DNA from: an uncultured Pseudomonadales bacterium
GTDB taxonomy: Bacteria > Pseudomonadota > Gammaproteobacteria > Pseudomonadales > Azotimanducaceae
Length of the DNA: 64,000 nt
Direction of reading: 5' to 3'
NCBI GenBank assembly: GCA_937775265.1
Contig: CALKBV010000015.1
Span: 50,803 to 114,802 of the forward strand
Shown here: piece after piece, positions 13,140-22,091 of the stretch
Position numbering within the stretch: position 1 is the first letter of the stretch
How the letters are laid out: the number at the start of each line of letters is the position of its first letter
Made by a program: the position numbers and the translations under genes
The notes under the pieces: model-generated
Told to the model about the DNA's origin: nothing
Seen by the model: only the letters and a program-made list of their open reading frames with translations
Databases searched by the model: none

Positions 13140-13439
13140 ATGGCTGCTTATCTTATAGGAAACTTTAAAGTCACTAATGCAGAAGAATTCGAAAAGTATC
13201 GAGACCTTGTAACTCAGACGATACGCGACCACGGCGGGGAGTACGTCCTTGTCGATATGAACTCAGTTGCCGTTGAGGGCGATTCTGAGCATCTGTCAGT
13301 AGTATTGAAATTCCCGGATATGGAAGCGCTACAAGGCTGGTATGACTCACCAGAATACCAAGAGATTCATCCGTTAAGGGCTGATAACAGCGAGGGTAAT
13401 GTTACGTTCGCAACTACTGGAACAGCGAAAAATGATTAA
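13140..13439 (+). CDS. DUF1330 family protein
   Basis: A 99-residue dimeric alpha/beta-barrel type protein. It starts MAAYLIGNFKVTNAEEFEKY and contains the family's VVLKFPDMEALQGWYDSPEYQ, near the C-terminal third, followed by the positively charged HPLR segment. The exact function of DUF1330 is unknown; it is often found next to catabolic enzymes. A strong AAAAGGAGG ribosome site sits five bases before the ATG, suggesting high expression. A 12-bp duplication is part of the leader. Confidence 0.85.
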   Translation: MAAYLIGNFKVTNAEEFEKYRDLVTQTIRDHGGEYVLVDMNSVAVEGDSEHLSVVLKFPDMEALQGWYDSPEYQEIHPLRADNSEGNVTFATTGTAKND

Positions 13440-13525
13440 ACGGTATACCGAACTGGCCGAGACATAAGCTTCGAGACGCTCGTGCTTATGGTAAGTTACC
13501 AAAGACAAAAAATCTGGAGGATTGA

Positions 13526-14674
13526 ATGGAGATAAACGGAGCTTTCGATGAAACGTTTAAACCAATAGTAGACTCTTTCGAAAAACAATATGAACTGGGA
13601 TTAGATATTGGCTCTTCTTTAGCTGTAACTTGTGAAGGAGAACTAGTAGTTGATATTTGGGCTGGATCAAGAGACAAAGCTCAAACGCTTCCTTGGGAAG
13701 AAGACACCATAGTAAATGTTTTTTCTAGTACCAAAAACGCAACTTCTTTATGTGCTTTTGTTTTGGCAGATAGAGGTCAATTAGATTTCTTCGCACCAGT
13801 CTCAAAATATTGGCCTGAATTTTCTCAAAATGGTAAGGAAGACGTTCTTGTAAGCCATATTATGAGCCATTCAGCCGGTTTGCCTGGATGGGATGAACCC
13901 GTATCCGTTACTGATATCCATGATCCAGACAAAATAGCCGCTCTATTTGAAACTCAAAAGCTTTGGTGGGAACCAGGAACTGCCGTGGGTTACCACGCTT
14001 TATCCGTAGGTAATTTAATGGGTGAAATTATTAAACGGATATCTGGAAGAAGCGTTGGTAATTTTTTTAGAGAAGAAATAGCCGAACCTTTAAATATTGA
14101 TTTCCATATCGGATTAGCTGATGAGCATCATTCGAGAGTAGCTGAAATTCATCAACCTGTTGAGACAAGTCCTGATCAACTCTTTGAAATGGAAGAAGGT
14201 TCAATAATTTCCCGAGTAATGTCCAATGGAATCATGACTGCTCCTGACGCCTTAACACCAGAATGGCGAAGAGCAGAGGTACCTGCAGCAGGAGGTCATG
14301 GAAATGGACGATCTATTGCCGAATCAATGGCTTTAATGGCCAATGGAGGTAAGTACAAAGGTAAAAGAATATTTTCAGAAGACATTATCAAATACGCTCT
14401 CCAGGAGCAGATAAGGGGAAATGACTTAGTGCTCGTTGAACCTGTGAGGTGGGGAATAGGGTTTGGACTTCCAATCAATAATATTAGTTGGTTTGGTTAT
14501 TTAGAGGAAGGAGCTTGTTTTTGGGCTGGTTGGGGTGGATCAATGTCGATTGCTGACACCAAAAAGAAGGTCTCTTTGGGTTACTCCCCTTGTATGATGG
14601 AAGAAGGTGCAATAGGCGCTGCCAGAAGCCAAAATTTAGTAAGAGCTTTGGCTGATCAATTATCAAAACTCTAA
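13526..14674 (+). CDS. Beta-lactamase-family serine hydrolase (class C / EstB type)
   Basis: A 382-residue cytoplasmic-looking serine hydrolase without a signal peptide. The nucleophile is in the SxxK motif SSTK (about residues 68-71), and the second motif appears as GYHALSVG, where the Tyr is kept but the usual Asn is changed, as in family VIII carboxylesterases. The late WAGWGGSMS takes the place of the KTG box. Such enzymes usually hydrolyse esters rather than beta-lactams. Base composition is unlike its neighbours: hand counts of two 60-base lines give 21 and 19 G+C (about 33 percent) against 35 in a line of the next gene, and codons favour A/T. Recent horizontal transfer is likely. Confidence 0.85.
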   Translation: MEINGAFDETFKPIVDSFEKQYELGLDIGSSLAVTCEGELVVDIWAGSRDKAQTLPWEEDTIVNVFSSTKNATSLCAFVLADRGQLDFFAPVSKYWPEFSQNGKEDVLVSHIMSHSAGLPGWDEPVSVTDIHDPDKIAALFETQKLWWEPGTAVGYHALSVGNLMGEIIKRISGRSVGNFFREEIAEPLNIDFHIGLADEHHSRVAEIHQPVETSPDQLFEMEEGSIISRVMSNGIMTAPDALTPEWRRAEVPAAGGHGNGRSIAESMALMANGGKYKGKRIFSEDIIKYALQEQIRGNDLVLVEPVRWGIGFGLPINNISWFGYLEEGACFWAGWGGSMSIADTKKKVSLGYSPCMMEEGAIGAARSQNLVRALADQLSKL

Positions 14675-14712
14675 TCACTTAATCACCCACTTGAGGAGTA
14701 GAGAATAAGAAT

Positions 14713-14779
14713 TATAAAGCGTGTTTTTCCAAGAATATAAAAGTAGCTTCATAAGGCATGCTTAGAATAAACGTTGGGG
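14713..14779 (+). repeat. 67-bp dispersed repeat, copy 1
   Basis: This segment matches 21914-21980 at 61 of 67 bases in the same orientation without gaps. Both copies begin TATAAAGCGTG and end CGTTGGGG or TGTTGGGG. It lies 38 bp after the serine hydrolase stop, in non-coding sequence. No transposase, terminal inverted repeat or target duplication is visible. Confidence 0.85.
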
Positions 14780-15068
14780 TGAATCCTTAGTTTGATTATC
14801 TTCTCCAACCTTGGGCTGGCACCCATATCCGGTGCTTTGTCCGGTTATTTTTTGAGTACATCGGCCTGAAAATATTGAAGTGTTACCGCCATCGCACTTA
14901 TTGCTAAACAATGGCTTGGATCTTGTCCCTTCGGTTTGCGATGGTCGCCTTAAGAATATCCCCCTCAAGGCCCTAAACGGGGGCTCTTGTTTGTTAAGGA
15001 AGTGCCAGCCGACGCTAACCCTATTTTTCCTGTAGTCTTAGCCAATCAAACCTATTCAAGAGTGACCT
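14780..15068. other. Intergenic region before the amidohydrolase
   Basis: Non-coding as far as I can see. It holds a weak CCGG/CCGG hairpin followed by a T-rich tract (14829-14853), which may end the serine hydrolase transcript, and a 5-bp C/G stem (14960-14964 with 14979-14983). A short reverse-strand frame (14762-14968) has no recognisable domain and I do not support it as a gene. Confidence 0.4.
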
Positions 15069-16769
15069 ATGCTCGATCTCGCAATCACGAACGCCAATAT
15101 CGTCGATGGTACTGGCAAACCGGCATTCGACGGATCTGTCGGCGTTAAAGATGGCAAAATTGTCGAACTCACAGATCTATCCAAGAGCCTCAGCAAAGCA
15201 ACCCGGCAAATCGATGCTGGTGGTCAGCTTCTGACGCCAGGTTTCGTGGATATCCATACTCACTACGATGGCCAGGTATGCTGGGACAAACAACTGACAC
15301 CAAGCTGTTGGCATGGCGTGACAACCGCTGTGATGGGTAATTGCGGGGTTGGCTTTGCGCCAGTAAAAGCTGGTGATGAAAACCGCTTGATTGAACTTAT
15401 GGAGAGCGTTGAGGATATTCCCGGCTCGGCACTGAACGAAGGCATTCCCTGGGGATGGGAAAGTTATTCGGAATATCTGGATACGATCGACACTCCTTAT
15501 GTCATGGATGTAGGGTCGCAAGTACCTCATGTGGCAATCCGCCGTTATGTGATGGGTGACCGCTGTTATGACGATTCCACCGACGCAGACATTAATCGTA
15601 TGTCCCAGTTAGTGAGGGAAGCCTTGCAAGCAGGTGCTCTGGGTTTTTCGACTTCACGCTTCTATGGGCACCTGGACAAACAAGGCAATCTTATCCCCGG
15701 CACCAACGCTGCAGCGAAAGAAATGTTAGGTATCGGCAGCGCCTTCAAAGGTCTGGATCACGGCACCATTGAAATTATTAGTGACTACCTTGAAGACGAC
15801 GATGAACTGGCCTGGATTGAACAAATTATGCGCGATACCGGTCGCACGATTACTACACTCACAGCACCGGGTTCACGTGAGAAAATCTGGAACCTTGCGG
15901 ACACCATGAATAAGGACGGTTTAAGCCTGCGCCCACAATGTGGCGCTCGACCAGCGTCGATTTTAATGAGCCTGGAAGGAACCATTAATCCGCTGGCCAT
16001 CTTCCCCAGTTATAAAGCCATCCGTGGCCTGCCACTGGAAGAACAGATTGCACACCTGCGCGATCCCGAGTTCCGTGAAAAGATCAAAACCGAAACCCCA
16101 AAACACCATCGCAATCCAGACGCGAAGCGGTTTACCACAAGTTACGGAGAAATGTACCCGCTGGATGATGCGCTTTCTTACGAGCCCGGGATCAATGACA
16201 GCATCCAGGGCATTGCCGATGCCTCAAACAAACATCATCTTGATGTGTTGATGGATACCCTGGCAGAAAAGCGACAAATCATATTTTTCTTTGGGGGCTA
16301 CCAGGGTTCACTGGAACCTTATTTCAATAACATAAAACGCGAAAACAGCGTCTTTGGGTTGTCTGACGGTGGCGCCCATTGTGGTGTGTTGTGCGACGCC
16401 AGTGTCCCGACTTATATGCTGTGTTATTCGGCCCGTGACCGAACAGTTGCCGAGCCGATGCCACTAGAGTTTATCGTTCACAAAATGACCCAGAACAGCG
16501 CCTGTACCTACGGATTGCACGATCGAGGTGTAATCGCACCAGGCTACCAGGGTGATTTCAATCTAATCGACTTCGATGCCCTGTCATTGGAACCACCAGA
16601 AATGGTTTATGACCTGCCAAGCAATGGCAAACGCCTGATCCAGAAAGCCAATGGTTATCTGGCGACCATCAAAGCCGGTGAAGTGACCTACGAAAATGGC
16701 GAATCAACCGGCGTTATGCCAGGCCGCCTGCTTCGAGGTGGATCAATTGCCCGTGGATCATACTCGTAG
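15069..16769 (+). CDS. Amidohydrolase, N-acyl-D-amino-acid deacylase family
   Basis: A 566-residue metal-dependent hydrolase. The N-terminal segment starts [15 protein letters not shown], as in D-aminoacylase, followed by the first metal motif [12 protein letters not shown] (about residues 59-70) and the strand with GNCGVGFAP. Later SDGGAHCG supplies the family Asp, and the C-terminal small beta domain ends with an ADFNLID-like segment ([12 protein letters not shown]). The family removes acyl groups from D-amino acids or acts on related cyclic amides and acyl derivatives; the substrate is not clear. No signal peptide. The final Ser codon and TAG stop are also the first bases of a tandem repeat array. 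Confidence 0.88.
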   Translation: MLDLAITNANIVDGTGKPAFDGSVGVKDGKIVELTDLSKSLSKATRQIDAGGQLLTPGFVDIHTHYDGQVCWDKQLTPSCWHGVTTAVMGNCGVGFAPVKAGDENRLIELMESVEDIPGSALNEGIPWGWESYSEYLDTIDTPYVMDVGSQVPHVAIRRYVMGDRCYDDSTDADINRMSQLVREALQAGALGFSTSRFYGHLDKQGNLIPGTNAAAKEMLGIGSAFKGLDHGTIEIISDYLEDDDELAWIEQIMRDTGRTITTLTAPGSREKIWNLADTMNKDGLSLRPQCGARPASILMSLEGTINPLAIFPSYKAIRGLPLEEQIAHLRDPEFREKIKTETPKHHRNPDAKRFTTSYGEMYPLDDALSYEPGINDSIQGIADASNKHHLDVLMDTLAEKRQIIFFFGGYQGSLEPYFNNIKRENSVFGLSDGGAHCGVLCDASVPTYMLCYSARDRTVAEPMPLEFIVHKMTQNSACTYGLHDRGVIAPGYQGDFNLIDFDALSLEPPEMVYDLPSNGKRLIQKANGYLATIKAGEVTYENGESTGVMPGRLLRGGSIARGSYS

Positions 16770-16859
16770 TTGGACCTTGCTCGTGTTGGACCTAACTCGT
16801 AGTTGGTCCTAATCGTAGTTGGACCTAACCTTAGTTGGACCTGATCGTAGTTGGTTGAG
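16764..16859 (+). repeat. Degenerate 14-18 bp tandem array (about six units) starting at the amidohydrolase stop codon
   Basis: Units of the form TCGTAGTTGGACCTAAC follow one another with small changes (TCGTGTTGGACCTAAC, TCGTAGTTGGTCCTAA, TTAGTTGGACCTGA). The first TCGTAG is the last Ser codon plus the TAG stop of the upstream gene. The last unit is cut short, and an SDR gene remnant follows. Confidence 0.85.
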
Positions 16860-17049
16860 TGGATACAAGGTCGCGTGAAGAAGGTTGTGCTCGTCCTGAA
16901 GACTTTAAAACGCCTCGATTGCTGCCGGACGACTCGGTACACCCGAAGAATTCAATGATGCCTGTGCATATTTATGCAGTGCTCAGGCCGGTTTTATATC
17001 CGGACAGAATGTTCAACTCGATGGCGGGAGCTACCCCGGACTGACATAA
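16860..17049 (+). pseudogene. C-terminal remnant of a short-chain dehydrogenase/reductase
   Basis: The last 40 or so codons read AGRLGTPEEFNDACAYL, then AGFISGQNVQLDGGSYPG and stop at TAA 17047-17049, an unmistakable SDR C-terminus. Upstream of about 16910 the coding similarity continues in another frame (SREEGCARPEDFK), joined at an A4 run that would need one more A. The N-terminal Rossmann part with the glycine motif and the YxxxK site is gone, replaced by the tandem array. It is therefore a truncated, frameshifted relic. It may once have belonged to the same catabolic set as the neighbouring oxygenases. Confidence 0.8.
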
Positions 17050-17061
17050 CCTGCAGCCTAC

Positions 17062-18105
17062 TTATCCTTTCGTCAGCTTTGCTTTCACAGCACCAGCGAC
17101 GATACGCAGCAAATTGAACACCGTTGTAAAAGACCAATTCTGAATCGCGTAGGCCATCGTCGGTTGTTGATTAGCTCCCCAGTAGTCCCGAGCACCATCG
17201 AGCTCCTGAACGGTCGCTTGGTATTCAACATTCAATAAATCAGAATCAGCCCAATGTTCGTGAATACGACCCCATGGATCCTTCCAGTAATCGTAGATCT
17301 GGCCACCGAGTCTATGCCGACCGATACCCCAAACAGGCTTATAACGCTTCGCTTCAAGCAGGTGGTCGTGCCCAATCATAACGTCGTCGAAGTTCTGAAC
17401 CTCGAAGGAAACATGCTGCAGACGTTCGGTACCGTCAATACAGTACTGAAATGCGATCGTGTGGTGGTCGGTGTATTCAAGGCCCTTATCCAGGCGTGCG
17501 AATTGCATTCCATCAGCACCTGATGGCTGCACTACTTTGTCGGTTCGCAAAATTCCAAAATGCTTCCAATACCAAAGATAAGTTGCCTCGACCTGTTTGC
17601 ACTCAAGCACAAGGTGGCCGATTCGTTTGACGGTCGATGCACCCCGTTTGACGTCAGCGAAACGCCCGACTCGATTACGCTGGCCATCGATGTTCAGCGG
17701 TAAGGCCTTGCCAGCATCAATGGGTTCAAGTTCTTCCATGCCGAAAATCGCCTCAACGGTAAACCCAAGGGGGTCGGTGAGGCGCACAACATGGCCTCCC
17801 CCAGGTTCATCGAGCTCCTCTATCGCCGTGGCACCCGCTTCATGATGAAGTTTATTAAGGTCATCGAGACTCTGCATGTGAAAGGCAATACTTCGACAAG
17901 CCGGTTCGCCCTGGTGCAGGATGTAGACGTGATGAGGTGAATCAGTACCACGCGCATAAATCGCATCTGCAGTACGAGCACTGACTATCAGGCCAAAGTC
18001 TTCTATAAAAGTCTCTCCAATCGCAAGATCGGGAGCCTGCATGCGAACGTAAGCGAGGTCTTTGGCTCGAGTAATCGGCTCACTCAACGATATCTCATTC
18101 ATCAA
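17062..18105 (-). CDS. VOC superfamily protein, extradiol ring-cleavage dioxygenase type
   Basis: A 347-residue protein with two glyoxalase/bleomycin-resistance (VOC) modules, the layout of type I extradiol dioxygenases such as catechol 2,3-dioxygenase. The second module offers plausible iron ligands: His in IGHLVLEC, His in LQHVSFEV and Glu in HEHWADSD. The first module spans about residues 14-125. It probably opens a catechol ring next to a hydroxyl group. It lies 47 bp downstream of a flavoprotein hydroxylase on the same strand, and hydroxylation followed by meta cleavage is a natural pair. The C-terminus has an extra hydrophobic stretch. The substrate is unknown. Confidence 0.8.
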   Translation of the reverse strand: MMNEISLSEPITRAKDLAYVRMQAPDLAIGETFIEDFGLIVSARTADAIYARGTDSPHHVYILHQGEPACRSIAFHMQSLDDLNKLHHEAGATAIEELDEPGGGHVVRLTDPLGFTVEAIFGMEELEPIDAGKALPLNIDGQRNRVGRFADVKRGASTVKRIGHLVLECKQVEATYLWYWKHFGILRTDKVVQPSGADGMQFARLDKGLEYTDHHTIAFQYCIDGTERLQHVSFEVQNFDDVMIGHDHLLEAKRYKPVWGIGRHRLGGQIYDYWKDPWGRIHEHWADSDLLNVEYQATVQELDGARDYWGANQQPTMAYAIQNWSFTTVFNLLRIVAGAVKAKLTKG

Positions 18106-18152
18106 CAGCTCCTTCCTAAACGTCAGTAATAAACCACAAGTGTTGCGCTGAA

Positions 18153-19736
18153 TTAAAGTGTTCTTGCACCAAGCTTCTGCCGCAAACGGGATAACATTGC
18201 AGCAAGTTCGACCTGTTTATCAGCTTTGCTACCCAGGACACCGAATACCTGCCTGTCCGGGCGAATAACGGCAAGGTCCACATCATTTTGCTGCGCCCAT
18301 GAACGAAACGAACCATTGATATCAATCGCATCACCGTCGTCGGCAATATGCAGAAGCTGCATACCCAAATCAAGATTCTTTGCATCGAAGTAATCTGCCG
18401 GATTATTACCAATACCCACTATGCTGAAGCCCGGCCCCAGGGCTTCATCAGATAATTGATGCTTGTCTTGCGCAACTAGTGTTGCCTGGGGAAGGGTCTG
18501 TCCGACCGGGTTATCTGCGGAACGGTTTTCGTGCCGATCAAGAATGCCATCACCAAGACACCAGGCCAGATCAAACCTGAGAAAGCGCACCAGCAGCGGT
18601 ACGATACGCCCCACGAGCAGAAAACAATCCCGAAAAAAAGACAACACGTGGCTGCGATTCTGAATGATGCTGCCATGAGAGACCGCAGTTTTGATGATTT
18701 CGGCAACGTGTGGTCGCCGTTCACTGGTATAAGAAGCCAGAATATCCGCTGCATAGCTGCCATTGAGCACACCAGAGATCTTCCAGTGAAGGTTATAGGC
18801 ATCGCGGATACCTGCGCACATGCCTTGGCCCAGAAACGGCGGCATTTGATGGGCAGCATCACCCAACAGAAACACTCGCCCCTGTTGAAACGAGTCCGCC
18901 AGCAAGGCGTGAAATGAGTAAACCTTAGCCCGCAACAGTTCGCCGTGTTCAGGTTTTAGTTCTGCTGACAATCGATGTAGGTGCGGTGCCATCAATGCGC
19001 GCACAGATTCCTCTGATTCCAAATCAGCCAGGTCATCGTCCGCATTCACCATAAACTCCCAACGGATATGTTGGCCCTCGCAGGGAACCAGTGTGGCCGG
19101 TCGATTCGGATCGCAGATTTGGAATGCCTTCCTGTTGAACGCAATACCCTCTGGCAGTTTCAGGTCAATGACCAACCAGGGTTCATCGCACTGCAAATCC
19201 TCGTGGCCAATCCCCATACACTGCCTGACAATGCTACTGGCACCATCACAACCAAGCAGGTAGCTACAGCTAACAGTAGTTTTTCTCCCATCATCTTCAC
19301 TCAGGTCAACGCTGACGGCGCTTTCTTTTTGCACAAAACTCTGAACAGACCAGCCGAGTCTGACCTCTACATTTGGATGCTGCTGAACGCTTTCACGCAG
19401 ATGCGATTCCAGCAGTGGCTGATTAAAGAAAAAGTTGTTTGCCCAGCTATTATGGCGCGGTATATCGCGCAGGTCCTGATGAAGCAACTGCCAGTTACGC
19501 CCGTTGGTAAAATCCAGGCTGTTACCTTCCTGGGCTATTTCAAGCAATTTATCGCAAAGCCCAAGCTGCTGAAAAATGCGCATCACCTCGCCGTCAAAGT
19601 GCACTGCACGCGGAACATCAAAGATTTGTCTGCTGGGTTCGACGACTAAAACCTTTAGCCCACTCGCACCAAAAAGGTTGGCTGTAACTGCTCCTGTCGG
19701 GCCGTAACCGGCTACCAGGACATCATAATCGTGCAT
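18153..19736 (-). CDS. FAD-dependent aromatic monooxygenase (MhpA-like)
   Basis: A class A flavoprotein hydroxylase of about 527 residues. It shows the N-terminal Rossmann motif VAGYGPTGAVTANLFG, the middle GCDGASSIVRQ (DG motif) and the FAD-ribityl motif VFLLGDAAHQMPPFLGQG. The closest recognisable type is 3-(3-hydroxyphenyl)propionate hydroxylase. The C-terminal thioredoxin-like domain ends with DVDLAVIRPDRQVFG. The start at 19736 has an AGAGGAAAGG site upstream; a longer frame from 19763 lacks support. It likely makes the catechol for the extradiol dioxygenase downstream. Confidence 0.88.
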   Translation of the reverse strand: MHDYDVLVAGYGPTGAVTANLFGASGLKVLVVEPSRQIFDVPRAVHFDGEVMRIFQQLGLCDKLLEIAQEGNSLDFTNGRNWQLLHQDLRDIPRHNSWANNFFFNQPLLESHLRESVQQHPNVEVRLGWSVQSFVQKESAVSVDLSEDDGRKTTVSCSYLLGCDGASSIVRQCMGIGHEDLQCDEPWLVIDLKLPEGIAFNRKAFQICDPNRPATLVPCEGQHIRWEFMVNADDDLADLESEESVRALMAPHLHRLSAELKPEHGELLRAKVYSFHALLADSFQQGRVFLLGDAAHQMPPFLGQGMCAGIRDAYNLHWKISGVLNGSYAADILASYTSERRPHVAEIIKTAVSHGSIIQNRSHVLSFFRDCFLLVGRIVPLLVRFLRFDLAWCLGDGILDRHENRSADNPVGQTLPQATLVAQDKHQLSDEALGPGFSIVGIGNNPADYFDAKNLDLGMQLLHIADDGDAIDINGSFRSWAQQNDVDLAVIRPDRQVFGVLGSKADKQVELAAMLSRLRQKLGARTL

Positions 19737-20066
19737 GTTTAGACCTTTCCTCTGCCAATGCATTGGGCGTATTACTGACTATCTTAACCTCAGCCTGGCT
19801 CATCTCGAATGCGATGACTTTACAGCAGTCTTATGAAAGTTAACCGCTGATGGCCAACCTTCTCAAGGCTATGCTGACTCCAAAACCATAGTCATAATGG
19901 GTAATCTAAAGCTGTATTACCACGCACCTAAAACATGCAGTCGTTTTTGGATAAGCAACGACATCACTGCAAGAAAGACAAATCAAGCCTGTTAAAGCGA
20001 TACCGCGCTGGGGTGTGCTTAAATCTCTGCTAGAGCCTACTTCTGTTCATTACTGCATCGCTTTGA
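19737..20066. other. Intergenic region between two reverse-strand genes
   Basis: About 330 bp with no gene I can support. It should contain the promoter of the flavoprotein hydroxylase and the 3' end signals of the upstream membrane hydrolase. No convincing terminator stem or repeat was seen. Confidence 0.4.
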
Positions 20067-21809
20067 TTAACTAAAAAAGGGAGTTGATTGGGTTGCCTGT
20101 CCGGCAGTGATGTACCAACAAACAAAAATTCCATTCACAAACGCACCGGGATAAACGCTACCGGTTCGATAGAAACACCACGTGGATACTATACCAACGA
20201 GTATCATTAGAGGCACGAATTGTAATGCGACAATTGTCAGCAGCGGCTGTGATGCAATGAGTAAGGTGCCGCCAGCGAATAATGGGGCATATTGAGCGAT
20301 GAGCAATACAATGAAACCGATGCTTAAGACAGCGCTGTTGATCAGCATCATCGAAGCAGTCGAAGCCTCGCGTTTTCCGAGTTGACTATGGAGTGTGACG
20401 CCGAGCAATACAAAGAAACTAAGAATGAAGGGTAGATAAGCCAGGAATTGAAAGAACTGCATCTTTGACATGGGCTTGAGCGCAACCACCCAGAATCGAG
20501 GGTCGACTGTGAAGAAAAAACCGATCGCGCTAACGAGTAGGTGAAGGGAAAGAACAACCGAGCTTGCGAATAATAATGACTTGAACAGTTCTTCAATATT
20601 TCCGAGACCACACTGGCTTGCAAACCGAATGTTGCTTTGAAAGAACTTCAACCAGACTAGAAAGAGCACCAAACTAATCGTCTCGGTTACCATCATCCAA
20701 CCAACGATGCCGGTCGTAATTGACTGGCTCCAAAATAGGTTGGGCGGCAGCAGTAGAGGTGCAAGAGTCTGAACGGGGAAGAATGTCAGTATGGGAAGTG
20801 CCGCGGTGATTAAGGCAATGATGATCCAACTACTTTTAGTAACTTCATAAATTGTTGGTGTGACTATCACGACACTAGAGAAGGTTCCTTTTAACAAGAC
20901 ATCACAGATCGGTAGGATAATTAGAAAAATGCCGATCAGGGCAATAAGCGTGCCTAGTTCTTTCCAGTACCAAGTATGATTGGACTTTGAATAGCTGGCA
21001 TCTGGAGCAAGTGTTTCATTAAACCAACCGACTGCATTGCCGATTGCCTCGGTTGAGAGGTGATCGCCGGGATGTGTGACAGGCGGCATGCTGAGTTCTC
21101 GGGCCGTGCCGGCTTCGGTTGATCCGTAGCGTTTGCCAATCTCGATGGTCGTTTCGCTACCGAACAGCGTTTTTAATTTCTGCGTTTCAACTATATTGTC
21201 GGCAATAGCACTTCCCCACATGAGCCCTGAAAACTCATCGTAGCGACTAAAGACAAGTTTAAGGTTGCGCGGAAAGGCCGGTGTGCCTTCATTGGTGCCA
21301 AAAGTACCGGTTGATGAGCCTTCCAGTACCATGCTCTCATAGCCTTCTGGGTTGGCCGCGGCAGCCATCAACACGGTCCAGCCGCCCATTGAATGACCTT
21401 CAAGACCAACCCGTTGTGGGTCTACAAACGGCAGGCTGCGTAAATAAGTCAACCCGTCAGGGCCGCCAAAGCCATGAGCGAAAGCGGGTGCGTCGGAGTA
21501 GCCGTGGCCTGTCTGATCGAGTGCAAGAACAACGATGCCGCGTCGCGCCAATTCAATGGCAAAGCCGGATTGCGTTTCGCGGGAATTGATATAACCGTGG
21601 ACAGCAAGTACGGCCGGTTGTGGGCTGTCTATGGTCGCGTGTTGAGGTCTGTAGAGTAAGGCGCTCATTGTTTGGCCTGCACTACCGACGAATCGAATGT
21701 CGCTAACGTCGATCTGACCATTGTCTGTTTGAATCAAGCTTGCTAGCCATGAACCCAAAATGATCATTGAGAGCGCTATTGTTGTTGTTCTGCTCATCGT
21801 CTTTGTCAT
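20067..21809 (-). CDS. Membrane-anchored alpha/beta hydrolase with C-terminal transmembrane domain
   Basis: The protein has an N-terminal signal-anchor (about residues 8-23), then an alpha/beta hydrolase domain with AVLAVHGYINS (oxyanion region), the nucleophile elbow GHSMGG and a plausible late His in VTHPGDHLS. The C-terminal half contains about seven hydrophobic segments. The hydrolase domain probably faces the periplasm. This fusion is uncommon but is known among uncharacterised bacterial proteins; the substrate is unknown. The frame is open to 21953, but ATG 21809 has AAGGGG ten bases upstream, and the longer version would run into the 67-bp repeat, so I chose 21809. Confidence 0.75.
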   Translation of the reverse strand: MTKTMSRTTTIALSMIILGSWLASLIQTDNGQIDVSDIRFVGSAGQTMSALLYRPQHATIDSPQPAVLAVHGYINSRETQSGFAIELARRGIVVLALDQTGHGYSDAPAFAHGFGGPDGLTYLRSLPFVDPQRVGLEGHSMGGWTVLMAAAANPEGYESMVLEGSSTGTFGTNEGTPAFPRNLKLVFSRYDEFSGLMWGSAIADNIVETQKLKTLFGSETTIEIGKRYGSTEAGTARELSMPPVTHPGDHLSTEAIGNAVGWFNETLAPDASYSKSNHTWYWKELGTLIALIGIFLIILPICDVLLKGTFSSVVIVTPTIYEVTKSSWIIIALITAALPILTFFPVQTLAPLLLPPNLFWSQSITTGIVGWMMVTETISLVLFLVWLKFFQSNIRFASQCGLGNIEELFKSLLFASSVVLSLHLLVSAIGFFFTVDPRFWVVALKPMSKMQFFQFLAYLPFILSFFVLLGVTLHSQLGKREASTASMMLINSAVLSIGFIVLLIAQYAPLFAGGTLLIASQPLLTIVALQFVPLMILVGIVSTWCFYRTGSVYPGAFVNGIFVCWYITAGQATQSTPFFS

Positions 21810-21913
21810 GGTTCTGGTGCCCCTTAGCATTAAGAGTGTCGGGGCCGGCAGACAGGATAAATCGACTGATTCCCAGCTCCACCAACTGCGCAAGTCGATT
21901 GGAGAATCGGAAG

Positions 21914-21980
21914 TATAAAGCGTGTTTTTCCAAGAATACAAAAATAGCTTCAAAAGGCCCGCTTAGAATAAATGTTGGGG
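21914..21980 (+). repeat. 67-bp dispersed repeat, copy 2
   Basis: Partner of 14713-14779 (61 of 67 identical, same orientation). It lies between the divergent-side 5' end of the membrane hydrolase gene and the 3' end of the penicillin acylase gene, just outside the preferred hydrolase start. Confidence 0.85.
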
Positions 21981-22052
21981 GAGTTAGTTTTCCGCCAGAG
22001 GATGGTCAATGTCAGATTGGGAAGTTGGTGCGTTTACGCCGGTACTTTACTT

Positions 22053-22091
22053 CGGGTAATTACACCGGGTAATTCCATCGGGTAATTACAC
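22053..22091 (-). repeat. Three 13-bp tandem units covering the penicillin acylase stop codon
   Basis: Units CGGGTAATTACAC, CGGGTAATTCCAT, CGGGTAATTACAC on the + strand. On the coding (reverse) strand the first unit holds the last Val codon and the TAA stop of the acylase gene, and the copies extend into its 3' flank. Confidence 0.85.

Noticed and set aside
13441..13450. 10-bp palindrome CGGTATACCG after the DUF1330 gene
   Set aside because: Short, isolated, no gene start nearby at operator distance.
14762..14968. 68-codon reverse frame after the dispersed repeat
   Set aside because: Overlaps the repeat and has no family resemblance.
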